Assembly (NCBI GenBank): GCA_012719255.1
Contig: JAAYAS010000237.1
Coordinates: 1-8,097, forward strand
Direction: 5' to 3'
Origin: Microbacteriaceae bacterium
GTDB lineage: Bacteria; Actinomycetota; Actinomycetes; Actinomycetales; Microbacteriaceae
DNA length: 8,097 nucleotides
Below the pieces are notes generated by a model that was not told the origin of the DNA, did no database searches, and saw only the letters and a program-made list of their open reading frames with translations. This document shows positions 1 to 6,241 of the stretch, piece by piece. The translations under genes and the position numbers were made by a program. The number at the start of each line of letters is the position of its first letter. Position 1 is the first letter of the stretch.

Positions 1-514
1 TCACCTTCGGGCGGTGCTCGTGGGCGAGGCGGCGCACCTCCTCGTAGTCGATGAGGCCGGTCTCGTAGTTCACGCCGTAGGCGGCGACGTTGTAGAGGCG
101 GCCCGAGAAGTTGATCTTCATGCCGTGCGTGAGGTGGCCGCCGTGGTCGAGCGAGAGGCCGAGGATGGTGTCGCCGGGGGTGGCGATGGCGTGCAGCACG
201 GCGGCGTTCGCCGAGGCGCCCGAGTGGGGCTGGACGTTCGCGTACTCGGCGCCGAAGAGGGCCTTCGCGCGGTCGCGGGCGAGGTTCTCGGCGATGTCGA
301 CGACCTCGCAGCCGCCGTAGTAGCGGCGGCCCGGGTAGCCCTCGGCGTACTTGTTGGTGAGGACGCTGCCCACCGACTCGAGCACGGCGCGCGGCACGAA
401 GTTCTCGCTCGCGATCATCTCGAGGGTCGAGCGCTGGCGGTCGAGCTCGCCCTGGAGGACCTCGAGGATCTCGGGGTCGACCTGCGAGAGCGGGAGGTTC
501 TGGTAGTCGGACAC
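1..514 (-). CDS. glyA: Serine hydroxymethyltransferase, N-terminal part (cut by window edge)
   Basis: PLP-dependent cytosolic enzyme that converts serine and tetrahydrofolate to glycine and 5,10-methylene-THF, the main entry of one-carbon units. The visible 171 residues of an enzyme normally about 420 long match the family closely: SENFVP at 36-41, YAEGYPGRRYYGG at 56-68, GCEVVD at 68-73, the PLP-phosphate region QPHSGASAN at 95-103, and GGHLTHG at 125-131, where H127 is the histidine that stacks on PLP. The PLP lysine lies beyond the window. I chose the GTG at 514-512 because AAGGAG (526-521) sits six bases upstream; the in-frame TTG at 520 would directly abut that site. The leader carries a ZTP riboswitch, so expression is probably tied to folate and purine status. 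It lies downstream of, and on the same strand as, the MFS gene, but has its own candidate promoter. Confidence 0.97.
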   Translation of the reverse strand, partial: MSDYQNLPLSQVDPEILEVLQGELDRQRSTLEMIASENFVPRAVLESVGSVLTNKYAEGYPGRRYYGGCEVVDIAENLARDRAKALFGAEYANVQPHSGASANAAVLHAIATPGDTILGLSLDHGGHLTHGMKINFSGRLYNVAAYGVNYETGLIDYEEVRRLAHEHRPKV

Positions 515-520
515 GTGCAA

Positions 521-526
521 CTCCTT
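521..526 (-). promoter_or_regulatory. Shine-Dalgarno site of glyA
   Basis: AAGGAG on the minus strand, six bases before GTG at 514. It decides the start between GTG 514 and TTG 520. Confidence 0.85.
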
Positions 527-545
527 GTCAGTGCGGTTCGCGTTG

Positions 546-567
546 CTGGGTGTGTCGGCGAGCCCAG
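546..567 (-). promoter_or_regulatory. Possible alternative stem overlapping the riboswitch 3' domain
   Basis: CTGGG (567-563) can pair with CCCAG (550-546), using bases that the P3 hairpin of the ZTP aptamer also needs (564-559). The two folds exclude each other, so this may be part of the expression platform. The stem is only five base pairs with a 12-base loop, and I see no U-tract and no clear anti-Shine-Dalgarno sequence, so this is tentative. Confidence 0.3.
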
Positions 568-630
568 GCGTGCGGCTCGTGATCCGTGGCCGCTTCCCGA
601 TGGTGACCCACCCGACGCCAGTCGCGGCGC
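558..630 (-). ncRNA. ZTP (pfl) riboswitch aptamer in the glyA leader
   Basis: Read on the minus strand this matches the pfl/ZTP motif as I know it. A short P1 is formed by GCCGC (628-624) and GCGGC (593-589). Inside it come GACTGGCG (623-616), a P2 hairpin GGTG/CACC (612-609 with 605-602), and TCGGGAAGCG (600-591), close to the family's conserved GGGGAGCG block. After a linker, the 3' domain is a hairpin CGAGCC/GGCTCG (579-574 with 564-559) whose 3' half includes the hallmark CGCCTGGGC (570-562). The family binds ZTP or ZMP (AICAR phosphates that rise when 10-formyl-THF is short) and switches on one-carbon and purine genes; glyA is a known target. Motif, order, strand and target all agree. 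The match is by eye, not by covariance model. Confidence 0.9.
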
Positions 631-635
631 GATCA

Positions 636-641
636 ATCCTA
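636..641 (-). promoter_or_regulatory. Candidate -10 box of the glyA/riboswitch transcript
   Basis: TAGGAT (641-636, minus strand) fits the TANNNT pattern and would start RNA near 629, just where the ZTP aptamer begins. It overlaps the TAG stop of the MFS gene. No clear -35 box is visible. Confidence 0.5.
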
Positions 642-1901
642 GACGGATCGGCGCATCCGCTGCTGCACCCGCACGTCGATCACCGCCGACATCGCCACGG
701 CGGCCGCGATGAGCACGACGAACGCGACGCCGGGGGCGACGAGCCCGAAGTCGTCGAGCAGCAGCCCGCCGAGGTAGGCGCCGCTCGCGATGCCGAGGTT
801 GAAGCCCGAGGTGTAGAGCGCGCTCGCGAGGTCGCGCTGCCTCGACGGCGCCACGGCGAGCAGCCGCGACTGCAGCAGCACCGGCATGAAGCCCATCGAC
901 GCGCCCCACACGACCGTGCCGGCGACGACGAGCGCGAGCCCGCCGGGGAGGGCGAGCACCGCGCCGCCGCCGAGCAGCATCATCGCGGCGGTGAGGTAGA
1001 AGCCGAGCCGCGGCCGGCCCGAGAACACGAGCCCGGTCGTCGCGGTGGCGACCGCCGCGGCGATGCCGTAGCCGAACAGCACCGCCGGCAGCCACGGCTC
1101 GGGCAGGCCCGCGGGGCCGAGCAGGTACGGCGAGATGTACGAGTAGTACGAGTACTGGCCGGTCATCACGACGGCGCAGAGGATGCAGGTGAGCACGACC
1201 ATCCGCAGCGAGCGGCGCGGACGGGGCGGCAGCGAGGGCGCCGCGGTGAGCCCCTCGGTGCCGCCGAGCGCCTGGGGCGCCGGCTGCACCTCGATCGGCG
1301 AGGTGTCGGGCTCGGGCTCGCGGTCGGCGCCGCGGGGCAGCACGAACCACAGCAGCGCCGCCGTCGCGAAGCAGGCGAGCGCGAGGCCGCCGAAGGCGAG
1401 CCGCCAGCCGAGCAGCTGGCCGAGGGCGGTGCCGAGCGGCACGCCGAGCACGAACGCGAGCCCGCCGCCGCCCGACGAGATCGACACCGCCTTCGTGAGC
1501 TGCTCGCGGGTGACGAGCATCCCGGTGTAGGCGGTCACCGACGCCCAGAACACCCCGTGCGCGACGCCGGTGACGATGCGCGTGACGACGATGAGCGAGT
1601 AGCTCGGCGCGAGCGCGGTGCCGAGGGTGCCGACCGCGAACACCGCGAGCACGCCGACGAGCAGCAGCCGTTTCGGCACCCGCCGCAGCAGCACCATCAG
1701 CGGCGTCGAGGTGATCACCACGGTGAACGCGAAGATCGACATGAGCAGGCCGATCTGCGACTCGCGCACCCCGAGGTCGGGCGCCATGAGGTGCATCACG
1801 CCGGTCGGCAGCATCTCGATCGTCACCGACATGAACGTCGCCGCGGCGAGCGTGAGCAGCGGCACGAGCGGGAACGGGCGGGATGCGGGGCGGACGGTCA
1901 C
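639..1901 (-). CDS. MFS transporter, DHA1 family (drug/sugar/nucleoside exporter type)
   Basis: A 420-residue inner-membrane protein with about 12 predicted membrane segments (roughly 12-33, 47-70, 78-97, 101-124, 145-163, 169-188, then 232-255, 271-293, 299-317, 321-344, 360-383, 390-408). A polar, proline-rich cytoplasmic loop at 189-231 joins the two six-helix halves. Family marks are IEMLPTGVM at 28-36 in helix 1, a motif-A-like RRVPKRLLL at 73-81, and GGGGLAFVLGVPLG at 144-157 in helix 5, followed by GWRLAFGG. These resemble proton-driven exporters of the AraJ/NepI/PbuE type. The substrate cannot be read from sequence; a purine nucleoside or base is a hypothesis from context, since it lies between riboswitch-controlled glyA and divergent purU. 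The start is GTG 1901: homology begins there, no Shine-Dalgarno is present, and TACAGT lies six bases upstream. Confidence 0.9.
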   Translation of the reverse strand: MTVRPASRPFPLVPLLTLAAATFMSVTIEMLPTGVMHLMAPDLGVRESQIGLLMSIFAFTVVITSTPLMVLLRRVPKRLLLVGVLAVFAVGTLGTALAPSYSLIVVTRIVTGVAHGVFWASVTAYTGMLVTREQLTKAVSISSGGGGLAFVLGVPLGTALGQLLGWRLAFGGLALACFATAALLWFVLPRGADREPEPDTSPIEVQPAPQALGGTEGLTAAPSLPPRPRRSLRMVVLTCILCAVVMTGQYSYYSYISPYLLGPAGLPEPWLPAVLFGYGIAAAVATATTGLVFSGRPRLGFYLTAAMMLLGGGAVLALPGGLALVVAGTVVWGASMGFMPVLLQSRLLAVAPSRQRDLASALYTSGFNLGIASGAYLGGLLLDDFGLVAPGVAFVVLIAAAVAMSAVIDVRVQQRMRRSV

Positions 1902-1907
1902 GGTGCG

Positions 1908-1913
1908 ACTGTA
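1908..1913 (-). promoter_or_regulatory. Candidate leaderless -10 box of the MFS gene
   Basis: TACAGT on the minus strand, exactly six bases before GTG 1901. The predicted RNA start is the start codon itself. No recognisable -35 box. Confidence 0.55.
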
Positions 1914-1920
1914 CTGCGCG

Positions 1921-1932
1921 CGCGTGCACGCG
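1921..1932. repeat. Perfect 12-bp palindrome between the divergent promoters
   Basis: CGCGTGCACGCG is fully self-complementary. Its centre (1926.5) nearly coincides with the midpoint of the 49-bp MFS/purU gap (1926) and of the two -10 boxes. It lies where both -35 regions would fall, so it may be a shared operator. GC-rich DNA gives short palindromes by chance, hence modest confidence. Confidence 0.4.
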
Positions 1933-1938
1933 GTGCCG

Positions 1939-1944
1939 TACCCT
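1939..1944 (+). promoter_or_regulatory. Candidate leaderless -10 box of purU
   Basis: TACCCT (TANNNT) ends six bases before GTG 1951. No Shine-Dalgarno sequence precedes the start, which supports leaderless translation. It mirrors the MFS promoter on the other strand. Confidence 0.55.
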
Positions 1945-1950
1945 GGTGCG

Positions 1951-2859
1951 GTGACCGACACGCCGACGACTCCCGCCGCCCCCATCAGCGACACCGCGCT
2001 CGCCGGACGCGGCACCCAGCACTGGGTGCTCACGCTCGTCTGCGACGACCGCCCGGGCATCGTGCACGCGATCACCGCGGCGATCGTCGCCGCCGCCGGC
2101 AACATCGCCGAGCTGCAGCAGTTCTCGTCGCTCGACACTGGCCGGTTCTTCCTCCGCCTCGAGGTCGACACCCCGGTCACCCGCGGGGCGCTCCTCGCCG
2201 AGCTCGACCCGGTCGCCGAACGCTTCGGCGCCGACATCCGCCTCGACATCGCCGGTCGGCCGATGCGCACGCTCGTGCTCGCCTCGAAGGCCGAGCACGC
2301 GGTGAACGACCTGCTCTTCCGCCAGCGCGCCGGCCACCTGCCGATCTCGGTGCCGCTGATCATGGCGAACCACCCCGTGCTCGCACCGCTCGCCGAGTTC
2401 TACGGCGTGCCGTTCGAGCACCTGCCGGTGGCCGGCCCCGACGACAAGGCGGCGTTCGAGCGGCGCGTGCTCGAGGTGGTCGAGGCCGAGCGGATCGAGC
2501 TCGTCGTGCTCGCCCGCTACATGCAGATCCTCTCCCCCGAGCTCTGCGAGGCGCTCGAGGGCCGGGCGATCAACATCCACCACTCGTTCCTCCCCGGCTT
2601 CAAGGGCGCGAACCCCTACCGGCAGGCGCACGCCCGCGGTGTGAAGCTCGTCGGCGCGACGGCGCACTTCGTCACCACCGACCTCGACGAGGGCCCGATC
2701 ATCGAGCAGAACGTGCGCCGCGTCGACCACGCCGACTCGGTCGCCGAGCTGCAGTCGATGGGGCAGGACGAGGAGTCGCGCACGCTCACGCAGGCGGTAC
2801 GCTGGTTCGCCGAGCACCGCATCCTGCTCGACGGGCAGCGCACGATCGTATTCCGCTAG
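1951..2859 (+). CDS. purU: Formyltetrahydrofolate deformylase
   Basis: Hydrolyses 10-formyl-THF to formate and THF, balancing folate one-carbon pools and supplying formate for formate-dependent purine synthesis where that exists. The protein has 302 residues; the E. coli enzyme has 280, and the extra length is a short N-terminal tail. An ACT domain spans about 24-100 (LTLVCDDRPGIVHAITAAI at 27-45). A formyltransferase-fold catalytic domain spans about 104-292, with MANHPVL at 138-144, INIHHSFLPGFKGANPY at 207-223 and TDLDEGPIIEQ at 243-253. The catalytic triad of the formyltransferase fold is present as N208, H210 and D246. The ACT domain may sense glycine or methionine as in E. coli, but that is inference. 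The GTG at 1951 is chosen because it gives the family N-terminus and a leaderless promoter precedes it. Divergent from the MFS gene. Confidence 0.96.
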   Translation: MTDTPTTPAAPISDTALAGRGTQHWVLTLVCDDRPGIVHAITAAIVAAAGNIAELQQFSSLDTGRFFLRLEVDTPVTRGALLAELDPVAERFGADIRLDIAGRPMRTLVLASKAEHAVNDLLFRQRAGHLPISVPLIMANHPVLAPLAEFYGVPFEHLPVAGPDDKAAFERRVLEVVEAERIELVVLARYMQILSPELCEALEGRAINIHHSFLPGFKGANPYRQAHARGVKLVGATAHFVTTDLDEGPIIEQNVRRVDHADSVAELQSMGQDEESRTLTQAVRWFAEHRILLDGQRTIVFR

Positions 2860-2865
2860 GCGCGC

Positions 2866-2896
2866 TTGACTGCGACGCGGCGTCGCAGTCTTGAAT
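2866..2896 (+). promoter_or_regulatory. MerR-type promoter/operator with 19-bp spacer and perfect dyad
   Basis: TTGACT (-35, 2866-2871) and TTGAAT (-10, 2891-2896) are separated by 19 bp, the overlong spacing typical of MerR-activated promoters. The spacer is filled by a perfect inverted repeat: GACTGCGACG (2868-2877), CGG, CGTCGCAGTC (2881-2890). It starts six bases after the purU stop and ends six bases before the merR-family ATG. In the purU transcript the same 10-bp stem might also help end transcription, though no T-tract follows. Confidence 0.9.
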
Positions 2897-2902
2897 GGGG
2901 GC

Positions 2903-3745
2903 ATGAGGGTCTCCGACTGCGCCGAGCTCGCCGGCACCACCGTGCGCGCGATCCGGCATTACCACGCCACGGGCCTGCTGCCGGTGCCCGAGCGCCGGGG
3001 CGGCCGGCGCGACTACGGCCTCGAGCACATCGCGCGGCTGCTGCGCATCCGCTGGCTCGCCGAGGCCGGCATGCCGCTCGAGCAGGTGCGAACCGTGCTC
3101 GACGAGGAGGTCGACGCGCCCGCCGAGCTCGCCGCGACCGCCGCGCAGCTCGACGCCCGCATCGCCGAGCTGCGCGAGCAGCGCGCCCGCATCGACTCCC
3201 TGCTCGACGTGGCCGCCTCCGGCGGAGGGCTGCGCGCCCTGCCGCCGGGACTCGCCCGCTTCTACCGCCGCCTCGCCGCGACCATCGACGATCCGGTCGC
3301 TCTCGAGGTGCTGCGCCGCGAGGAGCGCTTCGCCGAGATGTTCGCCCAGCGCGGGCTCGTGCCGAGCGGGTTCGACGCCCTCGTCGACGCGCTCCCGCCC
3401 GACGACCTCGCCGTCGTCGTCGACTTCTACTCGCGCTTCGGTCGGCTCGACGAGACCTCCGACCCCGCCGACGTCGACGCCCTCGTCGCCGACATGACCG
3501 CCTGGGGCGAGCGCCGCGCGGCCCTCGTGCGCGAGTTCGTGGATGCGCTGCCGGCCTGGTCGCGCTCGTCGGCCGCGCTGCGGCCGTTCGTCGGTCTCAC
3601 GCGCCTGTTCGCCTACAACCGCGCGCAGAACGCGGCGATCGGCCGGCTGCTGCCGATCGTCGAGCGCGCGCTGGACGAGGCCGGCGCGCGAGCCGGCACC
3701 CGACCCCATCCCGACCCCCATCACGACCCGGAGGAGCTCCGATGA
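2903..3745 (+). CDS. MerR-family transcriptional regulator
   Basis: A 280-residue regulator. The N-terminal winged helix-turn-helix (about 1-70) has family features: VSDCAELAGTTVRAIRHYHATGLL (written in two parts: residues 3-14 and 15-26), the wing RRGGRRDYGLEHIARL at 31-46, and the second helix pair WLAEAGMPLEQVRTVL at 51-66. A likely dimerising coiled coil follows (about 74-104, ARIAELREQRARIDSLL). The C-terminal 170 residues form an effector domain I do not recognise, without the cysteine pattern of metal sensors. It heads an operon with an ABC ATPase and permease and sits directly downstream of a MerR-type operator, so autoregulation and drug-responsive activation are likely. ATG 2903 is preferred: it starts the HTH homology and lies six bases after the -10 box; TTG 2891 lies inside the promoter. 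The stop overlaps the next ATG. Confidence 0.93.
   Translation: MRVSDCAELAGTTVRAIRHYHATGLLPVPERRGGRRDYGLEHIARLLRIRWLAEAGMPLEQVRTVLDEEVDAPAELAATAAQLDARIAELREQRARIDSLLDVAASGGGLRALPPGLARFYRRLAATIDDPVALEVLRREERFAEMFAQRGLVPSGFDALVDALPPDDLAVVVDFYSRFGRLDETSDPADVDALVADMTAWGERRAALVREFVDALPAWSRSSAALRPFVGLTRLFAYNRAQNAAIGRLLPIVERALDEAGARAGTRPHPDPHHDPEELR
3730..3734 (+). promoter_or_regulatory. Shine-Dalgarno site of the ABC ATPase gene
   Basis: GGAGG lies seven bases before ATG 3742, inside the 3' end of the regulator gene. With the ATGA overlap it supports re-initiation within one operon transcript. Confidence 0.8.
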
Positions 3746-4623
3746 CCATCGACGTGCGCGGCCTCACCAAGACCTTCGGCCGCTTCACCGCGCTCGACGG
3801 CGTCGACCTGCGGGTCGAGCCGGGCCAGGTGCACGGCTTCCTCGGCCCGAACGGCGCCGGCAAGTCGACGACGCTCCGGGTGCTGCTCGGCCTCCACCGC
3901 GCGACCTCGGGGCGCGTGCGGGTGCTCGGCCTCGACCCCGGCGAGCGCCCCGCCGAGGTCGCGCGGCAGGTGAGCTACGTGCCCGGCGACGTCGCCCTGT
4001 GGCCGAACCTCACCGGCGGGCAGGTGCTCGACCTGCTCGCCCGCATCCGCGGCGCCCGCGACCGGGCCCGCGAGCGCGAGCTCATCGAGGCGCTCGCCCT
4101 CGACCCCTCGAAGCGGGTGCGCTCGTACTCGACCGGCAACCGGCAGAAGGTGCTGCTCGTCGCCGCCTTCGCCGCGCCGACGCCCCTGCTCGTGCTCGAT
4201 GAGCCCACCGCCGGACTCGACCCGCTGATGGAGCAGGTGTTCGCCGAGTGCGTGCGCCGCGCGACCGCCGACGGGCGCACCGTGCTCCTGTCGAGCCACC
4301 TCCTCGCCGAGGTCGATCGGCTCTGCACCGAGGTGACGATCATCGCCGACGGCCGAGTCGTCGAATCGGGCTCGCTCGCGCATCTGCGCCACCTCGCCGC
4401 GCTCGACGTCGCCGTCGAGGGCGACGAGCGCCTCCTCGCCACGCTCGCGCAGCGCCTGCCCGGCGCCCTCGTCGACGGCGGCCGGCTCACCGCCGCCGTC
4501 GAGCGCGATCGGCTGCCCGAGGCGCTCGCCGCCATCGCCGCGAGCGGCGCGACCGACGTCACCGTCACGCCCGCGAGCCTCGAGTCGCTCTTCCTCCGCC
4601 ACTACCGGGTCGGCGCCCGATGA
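3742..4623 (+). CDS. ABC transporter ATP-binding protein (drug/antibiotic export type)
   Basis: A 293-residue nucleotide-binding subunit that should drive the permease encoded next. Domains in order: Walker A GPNGAGKST at 35-43; Q-loop region SYVPGDVALWPNLT at 78-91; a signature in the variant form YSTGNRQKV at 129-137 in place of LSGGQ; Walker B LLVLDEP at 149-155 and D-loop AGLD at 157-160; switch histidine H186 in SSHLL. A C-terminal extension of about 80 residues (from 215) is usual in DrrA-like exporters. The usual Q-loop glutamine appears to be replaced by glycine (position 82), which I have also seen in related actinobacterial ATPases. It is translationally coupled on both sides through ATGA overlaps. 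Substrate unknown; export of a polyketide or similar toxic compound is inferred from the permease type. Confidence 0.95.
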   Translation: MTIDVRGLTKTFGRFTALDGVDLRVEPGQVHGFLGPNGAGKSTTLRVLLGLHRATSGRVRVLGLDPGERPAEVARQVSYVPGDVALWPNLTGGQVLDLLARIRGARDRARERELIEALALDPSKRVRSYSTGNRQKVLLVAAFAAPTPLLVLDEPTAGLDPLMEQVFAECVRRATADGRTVLLSSHLLAEVDRLCTEVTIIADGRVVESGSLAHLRHLAALDVAVEGDERLLATLAQRLPGALVDGGRLTAAVERDRLPEALAAIAASGATDVTVTPASLESLFLRHYRVGAR

Positions 4624-6234
4624 GCGCGGTCGTCGGCCTGCTGCTGCGCCGCCACCGCATCGCGATCGGCGCGTGGCTGCTCGGCCTGCTCGCGCTCACG
4701 GCGGCGCTCGTGCCCGCCTACGCCGACACGTACGGCGTCGGCCCCGAGCGCGAGGCGATCGTCGCCGGCGTGCAGGCCGATCTCGGGCTCGTGCTCATGT
4801 ACGGCGAGCTCACCGGGTCGAGCGTCGGCGAGCTCTACGCCTGGGAGATCGGCGGCTACCTGCTCGTGCTCGGCGGGGTGATGGCGGTGCTGCTCGGCAC
4901 GGCGATGACCCGCGGCGCCGAGGACGCCGGCACGACCGAGCTGCTGCGCGCGAGCGGCCTGCGCCCGCGCGGCGCGCTGGATGCGGCGATCGCCGTGATC
5001 GCGCTGCTCGCCGCCGCGCTCGGGGGCGGCACCGCGGGCGCACTGCTGCTTCTGCGCGCCTTCGGGGAGGACGAGCTCACCGCGAGCGGCTCGCTGCTCA
5101 TCGGCGCCGTGATCGGCGCGGCGACGCTCACGTTCGGGGGTATCGCGGTGGTCGCCGCCCAGCTGCGCGGCGACGCGCGCGCGGCCCGTGCGCTCGGCCT
5201 CGGCGCGGTCGCGGCGGCGTTCGCGCTGCGGGTGCTCGCCGACCGGGCCGACGCGGATGCGCTGCGCTGGCTCTCGCCGATCGCCTGGCGCGATCTCGTG
5301 CGGCCCTTCGCCGACGACCGCCTGGCCGCTCGCACCGATGCTCGCGGCGGGGGCGCTGCTCGTCGTGCTCGCCCGCGCCCTGCACCGCCGGCGCGAGCTC
5401 GGCGCGGGACTCGTGCCCGAGCGCGAGCGGCGGCGCGGACCGCTGCGGGTGGGCGGCGTCGGCGGTTGGGCGCTGCGCGAGGCGCGCGGCGCCGCGCTCG
5501 GATGGGCGATCGTCGTGCTCGCGCTGACGGGGCTGTTCGGCTCGATGATCTCGTCGCTGCTGCGCACCATGCGCGAGAGCGTCACCACTGCCGAGTTGCT
5601 CGAGCTGCTCGCCGGCGACGCCTCGGAGGTCGGCCTCGGCGGGGTGTTCGTCGGCTTCCTCGTGGCGTTCCTCGCGCTGCTCGTGCTCATCGCGGCGGTC
5701 GGGCTCGTGCTGCGCTGGCGCGGCGAGGAGGCCTCGGGGCGGCTCGTCAACGAGCTCGCCGCGGGCGCGCCGCGCTGGCGCTCGCTCGGCGCCCGGGTCG
5801 CGGTCGCCCTCGGCGTCGGCGCCGCGCTGCTGCTCGCCGTCGGGATCGTGCTCGGGCTGCTCGCCCGCGATCAGCTCGACGACGACGCCGGGCTCGGCTG
5901 GGCGATGAGCGCCGCGCTCGGCCAGCTGCCGGCGCTCGTCGCGGCGGTCGGTCTCGCGGCCGTGCTCGTCGCGGTGCTCCCCCGTCTCGCGCCGCTCATC
6001 TGGGCGGTCGTGGTGTGGACCGGCGCGGTCGCCTGGCTCGGTGGCCTGCTGCGACTGCCCGACGGGCTCATGCGCACGGGCCTGCTGCAGCACGGGCCGC
6101 AGCTCGCCGCATCCGGGTGGCCCGACTGGGGCGAGTGGCTCGTCGGCGCGCCGCTCGTGCTGCTCGGCATCGGCGCGACCTGCCTCGCGGCCGCGCTCGT
6201 GCTCGTCGGCCGGCGCGATCTGCGGCTCGGCTGA
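4620..6234 (+). pseudogene. ABC permease, polyketide-antibiotic exporter type (TnrB3-like), frameshifted
   Basis: Membrane subunit of the exporter. Reading starts at ATG 4620, overlapping the ATPase stop. Frame 1 gives 234 good residues: first helix about 15-33, EIGGYLLVLGGVMAVLLGT at 76-94, TRGAEDAGTTELLRASGL at 97-114, helices near 121-146, 157-180 and 190-206, then LRWLSPIAWRDLVRPFADDR at 215-234. After that the homology continues in the next frame from TGG 5323 (WPLAPMLAAGALLVV) to TGA 6234, with about six more helices. Removing one C of 5321-5322 restores a 537-residue protein, normal for this two-half permease family. As written, frame 1 would continue to a stop at 6309-6311 with an arginine-rich nonsense tail and would run into the opposite gene. 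Either a real inactivating insertion or a base-call error. Only seven bases separate it from the convergent gene. Confidence 0.85.
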
Positions 6235-6241
6235 TCGCCGG

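Noticed and set aside
14..712. Plus-strand open frame opposite glyA
   Set aside because: Antisense to clear serine hydroxymethyltransferase sequence and the ZTP riboswitch; no recognisable motifs or ribosome site.
415..2940. Very long open frames on the minus strand and on the plus strand (525-2894), and similar ones across 2866-6311
   Set aside because: They are rich in Arg, His, Asp and Ala with low-complexity runs, have no family motifs, and lie opposite or out of frame with well-recognised genes; in very GC-rich DNA stop codons are rare in shadow frames.
5319..5340. Programmed frameshift, or a second permease gene starting at ATG 5338
   Set aside because: No slippery heptamer, no stimulating stem and no Shine-Dalgarno seen; the break falls within a membrane-helix region rather than at a domain border, so a simple one-base insertion explains it better.
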